A stretch of 64,000 nucleotides of DNA, from NCBI RefSeq assembly GCF_000243135.2, contig NC_019903.1, forward strand, positions 3,448,001 to 3,512,000. The letters run 5' to 3'. The stretch is from Desulfitobacterium dichloroeliminans LMG P-21439. Its GTDB lineage: Bacteria; Bacillota; Desulfitobacteriia; Desulfitobacteriales; Desulfitobacteriaceae. Position numbers and translations under genes: made by a program. Shown piece after piece: positions 28,233-35,745 of the stretch; within the stretch, counting starts at the first letter, position 1, and every line of letters begins with the position of its first letter. The notes below the pieces were generated by a model. The model was given only the letters and a program-made list of their open reading frames with translations. It was not told the origin of the DNA and did not search any database.

Positions 28233-29486
28233 TTAGGATGGATTAGCTGGATTATTAAGTTTTTTCCCGCTAGTTTTCAGCTCGGCTGTAACTGTGGGAA
28301 TAGGAATTCCTCTTAAAAGCATGTTCCAATAGATTGTCTTAAAGGCTAATTTGCCTAGGTGATTAATTCTGGATTCTTTGAGAAGTGAGAAGGGCCCAAT
28401 TCCAGGTATGGGGAAGGTTCCTTCTACGGGTTCAATATCATAGTTAAAATCAATCAACAGGGCTTTATTATAGCCGGATTCGATATAACAATTGGCATGA
28501 CCATCAAAATGGGCTTTTAAGGGCTTGTTGACGATATAGCTCAAAATGTTCTCGGTTAAAATCTCTGCTTGGAAATGAGCAACGGATCCAGCTTTAGAGG
28601 CAGGTAGATCTGTGGCATCTCCGATCACGAAAATATTCTCATGCTTTTTCGATTGCAGCGTATGCTTATCCGTAGGGACAAAGTTCAACTCATCACCTAG
28701 ATTCGAACGGTCAATCACAGAGCTTCCCATATTCACCGGTACAGTCACTAGAAGATCATAGTCTACTTCTTTGCCATCGACAGAAATAAGCTTCTTGTTT
28801 TTCGCATCGACATGGGGGATGCTAAAATTATTGATCATTTTGATGTTTTTCTTAGGAAAGAGATAGCTAAGGGTATCCGAGCATGTTTGCTTGGTAAAGG
28901 CACCATCCAAAGGAGTAACATAAATGAGCTCCACTTTGTCACGCATTTTAAGCTTTTCTTTAAAGAACCAATCCGCTAAAAAGATAAACTCCAAAGGAGC
29001 TACCGGACATTTGATTGGCATTTCTGTAACATGAACAACTAACTTTCCGCCCTGCCAATCCTTTAACTTGTCTCGCAGAGCAACTGACCCCTCGATGGTG
29101 TAGAAATCAAAGATGTCTTTGCGCCATGCTTCCATTACACCATCTACTTCACCCGGAACGATTTCACATCCAGTCGCGATAATCAGTACGTCGTAAGGAA
29201 TCACCCAATCATTTTTTAAGACAACTTGATTCTTATCCGCTTCAATCAACTCTATAGTTGATTTGATGTATTCTACATCTTTAGGAATAAAGTCCGTCTT
29301 TCTTTTGATGACATCCCTTTCAGAATAGATGTCGAAGGGAATAAAGAGGAACCCTGGCTGATAGTAATGTTTTTCATATTGGTCCACTATGGTGATAGCC
29401 CATTCCTTTTTATTCAGCTTTCTATTGAGGTGATTAGCCATCATGGTTCCCGCTGTGCCTGCTCCTAGAATGAGTACCCTTTTCAT
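28233..29486 (-). CDS. sulfide:quinone oxidoreductase-like FAD flavoprotein
   Basis: 417 residues. N-terminal FAD-binding GXGXXG (VLILGAGTAGTMMANHL), a central IIATGCEIVPG, and VIGDATDLPASKAG closing the FAD site. Two cysteines sit where SQRs have their redox pair: Cys160 (PIKCPVAPLEF) and Cys333 (HANCYIESGYN). SQR oxidises sulfide to protein-bound persulfide and reduces quinone at the membrane. The C-terminal hydrophobic residues could dock at the membrane. Function is likely but not proven; related flavoproteins use other sulfur substrates. Confidence 0.85.
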   Translation of the reverse strand: MKRVLILGAGTAGTMMANHLNRKLNKKEWAITIVDQYEKHYYQPGFLFIPFDIYSERDVIKRKTDFIPKDVEYIKSTIELIEADKNQVVLKNDWVIPYDVLIIATGCEIVPGEVDGVMEAWRKDIFDFYTIEGSVALRDKLKDWQGGKLVVHVTEMPIKCPVAPLEFIFLADWFFKEKLKMRDKVELIYVTPLDGAFTKQTCSDTLSYLFPKKNIKMINNFSIPHVDAKNKKLISVDGKEVDYDLLVTVPVNMGSSVIDRSNLGDELNFVPTDKHTLQSKKHENIFVIGDATDLPASKAGSVAHFQAEILTENILSYIVNKPLKAHFDGHANCYIESGYNKALLIDFNYDIEPVEGTFPIPGIGPFSLLKESRINHLGKLAFKTIYWNMLLRGIPIPTVTAELKTSGKKLNNPANPS

Positions 29487-29504
29487 AGAACTGCCCCTTT
29501 CCTA

Positions 29505-29774
29505 TTATTCACTAAATTTAAGGATATTGTTTAGAATCCTAGTGACTTCTTCTTTGATATCTTTCTCTTCTAATATCGCTTTGTCCAAGCAGCGATCAAC
29601 AAAATGTTTGTTGAGCATGTTCTTAACTTTGTGCATAGAACCGCTTACAGCTGAAAATTGAACGAGAACATCTGCGCATTCCTTTTCCTCTTCGATCATC
29701 TTCTCGATGCCACTGATATGCCCTTTGATTGTTTTCAATCGCAATAGAATGTCTTCTTTTTCACTTAAGGCCAT
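29505..29774 (-). CDS. CsoR/CstR-family repressor, CstR-like (persulfide-sensing type)
   Basis: 89 residues, all-helical DUF156 fold (ILLRLKTIKGHISGIEKMI). Two cysteines, Cys33 and Cys62, are spaced 29 apart as in CsoR and CstR. The Cu-binding His expected four residues before the second Cys is Phe58, which argues against copper sensing and for the CstR type that senses persulfide by Cys-Cys crosslinking. It is first in the operon with the SQR-like, DsrC/TusE-like and DsrE-like genes. A matching operator lies in its promoter. Confidence 0.88.
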   Translation of the reverse strand: MALSEKEDILLRLKTIKGHISGIEKMIEEEKECADVLVQFSAVSGSMHKVKNMLNKHFVDRCLDKAILEEKDIKEEVTRILNNILKFSE

Positions 29775-29826
29775 GTAAACAACTCCCTACCTTAAAATCC
29801 CCTTCAACAACTTCTTAAATCTTTAC

Positions 29827-29841
29827 TACCCCCTCCGGGTA
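29827..29841 (-). promoter_or_regulatory. CsoR/CstR-family operator
   Basis: TACCC-N5-GGGTA dyad with a GC-rich centre, the layout of CsoR/CstR operators. It lies between the -10 box and the repressor gene, so binding would block transcription and give autoregulation. Confidence 0.75.
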
Positions 29842-29857
29842 TAGGGGTCTTGGAATT

Positions 29858-29887
29858 AGTATACACTTTCACTAGTAGTGGTGTCAA
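29858..29887 (-). promoter_or_regulatory. sigma-A-type promoter of the sulfur operon
   Basis: On the minus strand a perfect TTGACA (29882-29887) and TATACT (29858-29863) are separated by 18 nt, directly upstream of the operator. Confidence 0.85.
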
Positions 29888-29989
29888 TATATAATTTCCC
29901 TAAAATTCTCAATATTTTTTAAGTCCATTAAGACGCGTGTAGGGTGGGCAGCGCGGCGCTATAATTCTACTGAATCCGCAAATTAAGAA

Positions 29990-30026
29990 GCTGATGGTTA
30001 ACAAAAAGTATTCGTTAAGCATCAGC
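29990..30026 (-). terminator. intrinsic terminator after the HAD C-terminal fragment
   Basis: GCTGATGCTTAAC pairs with GTTAACCATCAGC with one internal mismatch, followed by TTCTTAATTT on the minus strand. Confidence 0.65.
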
Positions 30027-30064
30027 CTCTAGCCATTATCTATATTAACTTTATCTACGATAAT

Positions 30065-30683
30065 CTATTTTCTTATAAGCACATAGTCCTCAATAGCCTT
30101 TGCCACACCATCCTCCTCATTGGAGGATGTTATAACTTTCGCGACATCCTTTACTTCTTGATGTGCATTTTCCATAGCTACCCCAAGACCTGCATAGCGG
30201 ATCATCTCGAGGTCGTTCAGGCTATCGCCAATAGCCATAACTTCTTCCGGTTTAATGCCTAATCCCTTGGCAAAGTTCAGTAGAGTATTGCCCTTATTGA
30301 CTTCCGGATGATTTATTTCAAGAAAATATGGCTTCGATGAGGTGAGATGGAGCATCTTGGGGAACATAACATGGAGCTTCTCTCGCCAAATTTTTAGTTC
30401 ATCAGGATGAGCAAAAATAATGATCTTCTCTACCCCTTCCTTTTCTTCTTCGAGAATCTCAAGAAGATCAGCTTCTTCCACCCTAACTCCGGTTTTCTGC
30501 CCATAGGCCTCAGACCACTCATTCGTTTTTTGCACGAAAACTTGGTCCCCTTGATACATATGAAGATAAAGTTCTTCGCCCAACAAAAACCGTATAACTT
30601 CGCGGGCTACCTCTACCGAGATGACCTTACGATAAAGAATTTTACGGCTTATAGCCTCCTGAATCATCGCCCCATTATAAGTA
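30065..30683 (-). pseudogene. HAD (Cof-type) phosphatase, C-terminal part
   Basis: About 200 residues from MIQEAISRKILYRK to the end, with HAD motif III and IV (KGNTLLNFAKGLG, VMAIGDSLNDLEMI). The catalytic DXD motif is missing. Codons immediately upstream still read Tyr-Asn-Gly-Ala, the usual continuation of a Cof-type protein, up to the AAGTA at 30679-30683 where the mobile segment begins. The matching N-terminal part is at 34306-34510. The original gene encoded about 270 residues and is now split, so it is not functional. Confidence 0.88.
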
Positions 30684-32338
30684 CCTAGATTCTACGTCAG
30701 TACTTCAAAAAGCATAATCAAAGCCTTGATAAATATGCGTTCCTTCGAAATTCAGCTTTCACCCATTGGGTGAAAGAAAAGTGCTCAAAAATATGTTAAA
30801 TTATCAGCTTTTATGACTCGATATATGGTAAAATAATAGTAAGAAAAGTAGTAAAAAGGGGTTCTAATTATGATTAATAAAATTGATTTCAAAGCTAAGA
30901 ATCTAACATCAAATGCAGGTCTTTTTCTGCTCCTTGAGAATGCAAAAAGCAATGGGATTTTTGATTTTATTGAAAATGACCTCGTATTTGATAATGACTC
31001 AACAAATAAAATCAAGATGAATCATATAAAGACCATGCTCTGCGGTCACTTCATTGGCATTGATAAGTTAGAACGTCTAAAGCTACTTCAAAATGATCCC
31101 CTCGTCAACGAGTTTGATATTTCCGTAAAAGAACCTGAAACAGTGTCACGGTTTCTAGGAAACTTCAACTTCAAGACAACCCAAATGTTTAGAGACATTA
31201 ATTTTAAAGTCTTTAAAAAACTGCTCACTAAAAGTAAATTGACATCCATTACGATTGATATTGATAGTAGTGTAATTAACGTAGAAGGTCATCAAGAAGG
31301 TGCGTCAAAAGGATATAATCCTAAGAAACTGGGAAACCGATGCTACAATATCCAATTTGCATTTTGCGACGAATTAAAAGCATATGTTACCGGATTTGTA
31401 AGAAGTGGCAATACTTACACTGCAAACGGTGCTGCGGAAATGATCAAAGAAATTGTTGCTAACATCAAATCAGACGATTTAGAAATTTTATTTCGAATGG
31501 ATAGTGGCTACTTTGATGAAAAAATTATCGAAACGATAGAATCTCTTGGATGCAAATATTTAATTAAAGCCAAAAGTTATTCTACACTCACCTCACAAGC
31601 AACGAATTCATCAATTGTATTCGTTAAAGGAGAAGAAGGTAGAGAAACTACAGAACTGTATACAAAATTAGTTAAATGGGAAAAAGACAGAAGATTTGTC
31701 GTATCTCGCGTACTGAAACCAGAAAAAGAAAGAGCACAATTATCACTTTTAGAAGGTTCCGAATACGACTACTTTTTCTTTGTAACAAATACTACCTTGC
31801 TTTCTGAAAAAGTAGTTATATACTATGAAAAGCGTGGTAATGCTGAAAACTATATCAAAGAAGCCAAATACGACATGGCGGTGGGTCATCTCTTGCTAAA
31901 GTCATTTTGGGCGAATGAAGCCGTGTTTCAAATGATGATGCTTTCATATAACCTATTTTTGTTGTTCAAGTTTGATTCCTTGGACTCTTCAGAATACAGA
32001 CAGCAAATAAAGACCTTTCGTTTGAAGTATGTATTTCTTGCAGCAAAAATAATCAAAACCGCAAGATATGTAATCATGAAGTTGTCGGAAAACTATCCGT
32101 ACAAGGGAGTGTATGAAAAATGTCTGGTATAATAAGAATATCATCAATAAAATTGAGTGTTGCTCTGTGGATAACTTGCAGAGTTTATTAAGTATCATTG
32201 CAGCAAAGATGAAATCAATGATTTATCAAAAATGATTGAAAGGTGGTTGTAAATAATGTTACAATGTGTGAGAAGCAGTCTAAATTCTTCGTGAAATAGT
32301 GATTTTTGAAGCTAATAAAAACACACGTGGAATTTAGG
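30684..32338 (+). mobile_element. IS1380-like insertion sequence, 1655 bp
   Basis: Terminal inverted repeats CCTAGATTCTACGT (30684-30697) and, inverted, CCTAAATTCCACGT (32325-32338) match at 12 of 14 positions and flank one transposase gene. The length is normal for IS1380. There is no target duplication between its own flanks: the left flank is the HAD gene and the right flank is the hydrogenase large subunit gene. Confidence 0.85.
30870..32132 (+). CDS. IS1380-like DDE transposase
   Basis: 420 residues. DDE features: first Asp in TSITIDIDSSVINVEGHQEG, second in LEILFRMDSGYFDEK, Glu in YEKRGNAENYIKEAKYDMAVG (the Y-X-R-G-N-X-E-N block of IS1380/IS4-like enzymes). The ATG at 30870 has AAGGGG at 8 nt. 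Intact and AT-rich compared with neighbours, consistent with recent arrival. A palindrome CTTTCACCCA/TGGGTGAAAG (30756-30776) lies between the left end and the gene. Confidence 0.92.
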   Translation: MINKIDFKAKNLTSNAGLFLLLENAKSNGIFDFIENDLVFDNDSTNKIKMNHIKTMLCGHFIGIDKLERLKLLQNDPLVNEFDISVKEPETVSRFLGNFNFKTTQMFRDINFKVFKKLLTKSKLTSITIDIDSSVINVEGHQEGASKGYNPKKLGNRCYNIQFAFCDELKAYVTGFVRSGNTYTANGAAEMIKEIVANIKSDDLEILFRMDSGYFDEKIIETIESLGCKYLIKAKSYSTLTSQATNSSIVFVKGEEGRETTELYTKLVKWEKDRRFVVSRVLKPEKERAQLSLLEGSEYDYFFFVTNTTLLSEKVVIYYEKRGNAENYIKEAKYDMAVGHLLLKSFWANEAVFQMMMLSYNLFLLFKFDSLDSSEYRQQIKTFRLKYVFLAAKIIKTARYVIMKLSENYPYKGVYEKCLV

Positions 32339-32959
32339 TACATTATTAATAAACTCGAGGATAGTGATAAGATAACCGCGATAGCGGTTGATTTTATCGG
32401 CATCCACGTGCATGGTACACCCTCCGGGTACAATCCCGTGCCCATGGGGAGCCTTGCCCCCGAAAACTCCGAACGCCGCATGTGCATACCGAGAAACTTC
32501 GATGGCTTGGAAATAATGATCAGTCATACGTTGATCTTCTTGGGGAGTAAGGCGAATATCTCCCTCCAAATGAGGTAGGAAGGGGGGGATGTCGGGGCCT
32601 TTGAAATAATCAGGCATGCTCAGAAGGTAGAAATGACGGAGATGATTCTGCAGGAAATCACTACCCATAATAAGATTGCGGAGGACCAATCCGTTCGGTG
32701 GAACGGCCATCCCCAGGGCTTGCTCCACTGCATAAGACGCCGCCACCCCATGAACTGAGGAGCAGATGCCGCAGATGCGCTGCGTATAATAAGGCATATC
32801 AAAAGCGGATCGACCTTCGAGAATTTGCTCAAAGCCTCGGTAGAGGGTATCCGCGATCAAGGCGTCTTGGATCACTCCGTTTTCTAGATGGGCCTCTACC
32901 AACATCGGATTGTGGATTCGGGTAAACGGAAAAACAACCTTCTTCTCCAGTAAGCTCAC
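32339..32959 (-). pseudogene. [NiFe]-hydrogenase large subunit, truncated by the IS
   Basis: About 206 residues remain, from a GTG at 32959. The N-terminal Ni-Fe ligand motif RICGICSSVHG is present, as is APHGHGIVPGG. The reading frame runs into the IS end at 32338 and stops after a few foreign codons. The C-terminal half, with the second CXXC ligand pair, is missing, and no copy of it is in the window. A normal large subunit has about 500 residues or more. It cannot bind the active site. Confidence 0.93.
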
Positions 32960-33014
32960 TCCTCGTTCACTTGTAAAATCAACCGCCCATGTCGATTGGC
33001 GGCATCACTTTTGG

Positions 33015-34142
33015 TCATTGCTGAGATTTCTTGGGCCGATAGGTATGATACGTCTTGGCTTTCTTCAGCTGGATCTTTTTCTTCACCTGGTTCGTCGATT
33101 GAATTAGATTCCGATGAAGACGTCCTTTATAAAGTGAGCTTAGAAAATGTCCGCCAATCCCTAGGGTAGCTAAGCCTAAGACCCCTCTACCGATTCGATC
33201 GGTTGTTTCGCGGGTTCCTCCGGGGAAGGTGATGTCGGAAAAATGATTGGTAAAAGGCTCCATAAGATCAGGAAACCCGGGCTCGGTGCAGCCGATGCAG
33301 GGAGAGTTACAGCCGATTGGCCAGTTGTAGCGGTCGTTCCAGCGACGGATAGGGCAGTCGGCATAGGTGACGGGTCCTTTGCAGCCTACGCGGTAAAGAC
33401 ATTCCTTCTGACCGATATCTGTAGCAAAGATACCTTGGTCGTAGTAACGACGTCGCGGGCAGTTGTTATGAATGGTTTCTCCGTAAAACATTTTGGGACG
33501 GCCGAATTTTTCTAGTTCAGGCTCCCCATATAGAGCCAAATGCAGAAGGGTACCCATAATCCAATCCGGATGGGCAGGGCAACCGGAGACATTGATAATT
33601 CGGCGTTCGGGGAGGATCGTTTGTGTACCGGTACTCTGGGACGGGTTAGGATACCCAGAGGCAGGCCCCCCATAAGTAGCACAATTACCTATGGCCACGA
33701 TATATTTAGCTTTTAAACCCAGCCTACGAACCAGGTCCAGGCCTGTGACCATTTGGCCGTTTTCGAGGCCGGCGTAATTATAATGACCATTATCTCTACG
33801 CGCGATAGATCCTTGGACAATAAGTATGAATTCATGGGCTAGAGTTTCTTCCATATCCAATAAGACCTTATAGGCTGACTCCCCTTGGGTTTGCATCATG
33901 GTCCAGTCATAACGCCATTCAGTGATGTTGGTAAAAATATCGGATAGTGTCGGTGTCCAAATATTATCTAAAGAGATACTATCTCCGGTACAGGTTCCCG
34001 TCTCTACCATCAGAATGGGTAGCTTCTTTTTAATATCTCCTTGAGCTAAGGCTTTTTCTAATTCGGGGGTTACTAAGCTGATAAAGTTGCCAAGAATGGC
34101 TCCTTTGACGACCAGCTTAAGAAATTCTCGACGGTTCAGCAC
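33015..34142 (-). CDS. Tat-exported [NiFe]-hydrogenase small subunit
   Basis: 375 residues from a GTG at 34142 (GGAGG 8 nt upstream). Tat signal NRREFLKLV. FeS ligands: proximal set in GTCTGDS, GNCATYGG and SGCPAHPDW; distal set in IHNNCPRRRYYD and CLYRVGCKGP; medial set in DCPIRRWN and CNSPCIGCTEP. In the first motif the usual second Cys is Asp54 (C51-T-G-D54), so the proximal cluster would be 3Cys-1Asp. A weak C-terminal helix (about 318-340) may anchor it. The gene looks intact, but its large-subunit partner is truncated, so the enzyme is probably dead. Confidence 0.9.
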   Translation of the reverse strand: MLNRREFLKLVVKGAILGNFISLVTPELEKALAQGDIKKKLPILMVETGTCTGDSISLDNIWTPTLSDIFTNITEWRYDWTMMQTQGESAYKVLLDMEETLAHEFILIVQGSIARRDNGHYNYAGLENGQMVTGLDLVRRLGLKAKYIVAIGNCATYGGPASGYPNPSQSTGTQTILPERRIINVSGCPAHPDWIMGTLLHLALYGEPELEKFGRPKMFYGETIHNNCPRRRYYDQGIFATDIGQKECLYRVGCKGPVTYADCPIRRWNDRYNWPIGCNSPCIGCTEPGFPDLMEPFTNHFSDITFPGGTRETTDRIGRGVLGLATLGIGGHFLSSLYKGRLHRNLIQSTNQVKKKIQLKKAKTYHTYRPKKSQQ

Positions 34143-34194
34143 ATCATAACCCTCCTTAAAGGAATATTTTCCCCCAAAGAAGGGCTAATCATTC

Positions 34195-34242
34195 AAAAAA
34201 CAAGAAGTGGAGTTATGAAAAATCATAACTCCACTTCTTGTT
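34195..34242 (-). terminator. perfect 20-bp hairpin terminator
   Basis: A perfect 20-bp inverted repeat (34199-34218 with 34223-34242, loop of four) followed by TTTTTT on the minus strand. It lies inside the inserted segment, between the hydrogenase genes and the interrupted HAD N-terminus, so it was probably brought in with the hydrogenase operon. Confidence 0.9.
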
Positions 34243-34305
34243 TGGGTAACGAAGTAGACTGGTCACAAATTCCTGCGTCCAGGAATTTATTACGCAACAT
34301 CAGGG

Positions 34306-34510
34306 AAGTAATAATCGGAACGTCCAACCCCAGCTGTTCGGCATAAGGCCTGGCTGACACGGGCATTCTCCCGGTGGCAAAGGTCACATAAACTCCCTGC
34401 TCCTTAGCTTGATGAATGGCTGTTATAACGCGTTGGGATAGGGTTAAATCATTTCGTAATAATGTATCATCTAAATCTGTTGCGACCAGCTTAATACTCA
34501 AATCTCTCAT
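34306..34510 (-). pseudogene. HAD (Cof-type) phosphatase, N-terminal part
   Basis: 68 residues ending VPIIT before the break, with the catalytic DLDDTLL motif and the ATGRMP segment of HAD motif I and II. The start is the ATG at 34510 or, better spaced from GAGGAG, the TTG at 34501. Beyond 34306 the frame reads about 27 foreign codons into the inserted segment and stops at 34223. Its other half is at 30065-30683. Confidence 0.88.
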
Positions 34511-34626
34511 CTCCTCTTGGAATTACTTCGACAAGTGGAAGAGGGAATCCTCTTGACCCATAATCGTGGTAGCGTCATCCTAAAAATAAATAGTTATACA
34601 AAACTATTATTCCTAGTTGCTCTCTT

Positions 34627-34950
34627 TCAAAGTAGCTTTTCAATTCGTAAATTTTGTACCCCTTCCCAGAGCACGGTATGACCTAAATCAGATAGTTTAA
34701 TCATTCCATCAACAATAGTTAAGAAGTGGTTGCCGGCGAGTTGTCAGACCTTACTCGAGAACTGAGTACTTTTATAGGGAATAAGGGTCTCTGTTTCGCC
34801 GATTCCACCTGGATAGAGTAAAATTCCGCCTTTTGAAGGACGGCTTGTATGATTTTCGTAAGATACCCCAAATTCCGAGTTTCCGAGAGAAATCCAAGTT
34901 GCCTCCCCACTCCAACGAGCATGAATCATTTCGCTTTCAAAGGGTAGGTG
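34627..34950 (-). pseudogene. DUF3830 (cyclophilin-like) gene remnant
   Basis: The frame PFESEMIHARWSGEATWISLG through KGGILLYPGGIGETETLIPY and, after an in-frame TGA at 34744-34746, QLAGNHFLTIVDG to VLWEGVQNLRIEKL, resembles DUF3830 proteins. Its N-terminus has been lost: it runs directly in frame from the hydantoinase remnant at 34951. The product is unlikely to be made. Family recognition is from memory of the motif order. Confidence 0.65.
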
Positions 34951-35636
34951 CTTTACCGCGCCATTCAACATACCTTGCCAAAGCCCATTAAAATTCTCTG
35001 GACTTCTCAAGGGTGGTGATAGGACAAACTTGGCCTTTCATGTCCTTCTAACTCATAGTTTTCATCGGATAACACCAGGTAATGAGGGCAACTTTCAGCA
35101 TAAACTTGCACCCCTCTTGCTTTGGCCTCTTGAACAAACTGAAGCCTTTTAGCTGTACTGATGTGGGCTATAAGTGTTGGGCACCCCGTAATTTCTGCGA
35201 GAGTAATAGCCCGATTAATAGCTTCAACTTCCATCAGTTCAGGACGGGTTTTGCCATGATAAACTGGTGAAGTCTTTCCTTGGGCAACATATTCTTCTTG
35301 CAAAGTTGCAAAGATATCTTTGTTTTCTGCATGTATCGCTGCAGTACTCCCCGCTTCTTAATTCTCTCATCATGCTAAAAAGTTCTCTATCCGACATGGC
35401 AATCTCGTTGGCCATAAAGAGTTTAAAGGAAGTAATTCCTAGTTCCACGAGAGCATCTAATTCTTGGGAGCTCGTCTCGTTCGGTTGTGTAATGATAAGG
35501 TGAAATCCATAATCTATGGCTGATTGTTTGGCATGATCCTTCCATTGGTTTGCAGTCTCTAAAAGTGAATTACCCTTTTTCTGGATGACGTAATCCATGA
35601 TCGTGGTCGTTCCTCCAACCACTATTTTTAATCGTA
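34951..35636 (-). pseudogene. hydantoinase/dihydropyrimidinase gene remnant
   Basis: Consecutive frames give VGGTTTIMDYVIQKKG, LGITSFKLFMANE (site of the carboxylated Lys), CPTLIAHISTAKRL, VQVYAESCPHYL and PPLRSPENFNGLWQGM, in the order of a dihydropyrimidinase. Two single-base frameshifts are visible: in the GGGG run near 35350 and near 35045. About 60 N-terminal residues are missing, and the C-terminal half is deleted, the end being fused to the DUF3830 remnant. Original role probably cyclic amide (pyrimidine) breakdown. Confidence 0.8.
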
Positions 35637-35745
35637 GTGAGCGACGCCCCTTTGTTTTTACGCAGAATTAGACCGTTGCTCTTCCAACAATCCTGTACGA
35701 AGAACAACGGCCTATTGTTAGTTGTTTAGCATAAATTACCAGGTG

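Larger units (their letters stand above)
30684..34305. mobile_element. 3.6-kb segment inserted in the HAD gene (IS1380-like element plus hydrogenase genes)
   Basis: The two HAD fragments meet in frame if one AAGTA copy (30679-30683 or 34306-34310) is removed, the mark of a 5-bp target duplication. The left end is the IS1380-like terminus CCTAGATTCTACGT. The right end, read inward, is CCCTGATGTTGCGT, with only partial similarity. The inserted segment holds the complete IS, a 5' part of a hydrogenase large subunit gene and a complete small subunit gene. This suggests transposition using one true end and one cryptic end. Confidence 0.65.

Noticed and set aside
32215-32487. Minus-strand 90-codon frame across the IS right end
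   Set aside because: Spans the IS and hydrogenase junction out of frame with both; not a fusion gene.
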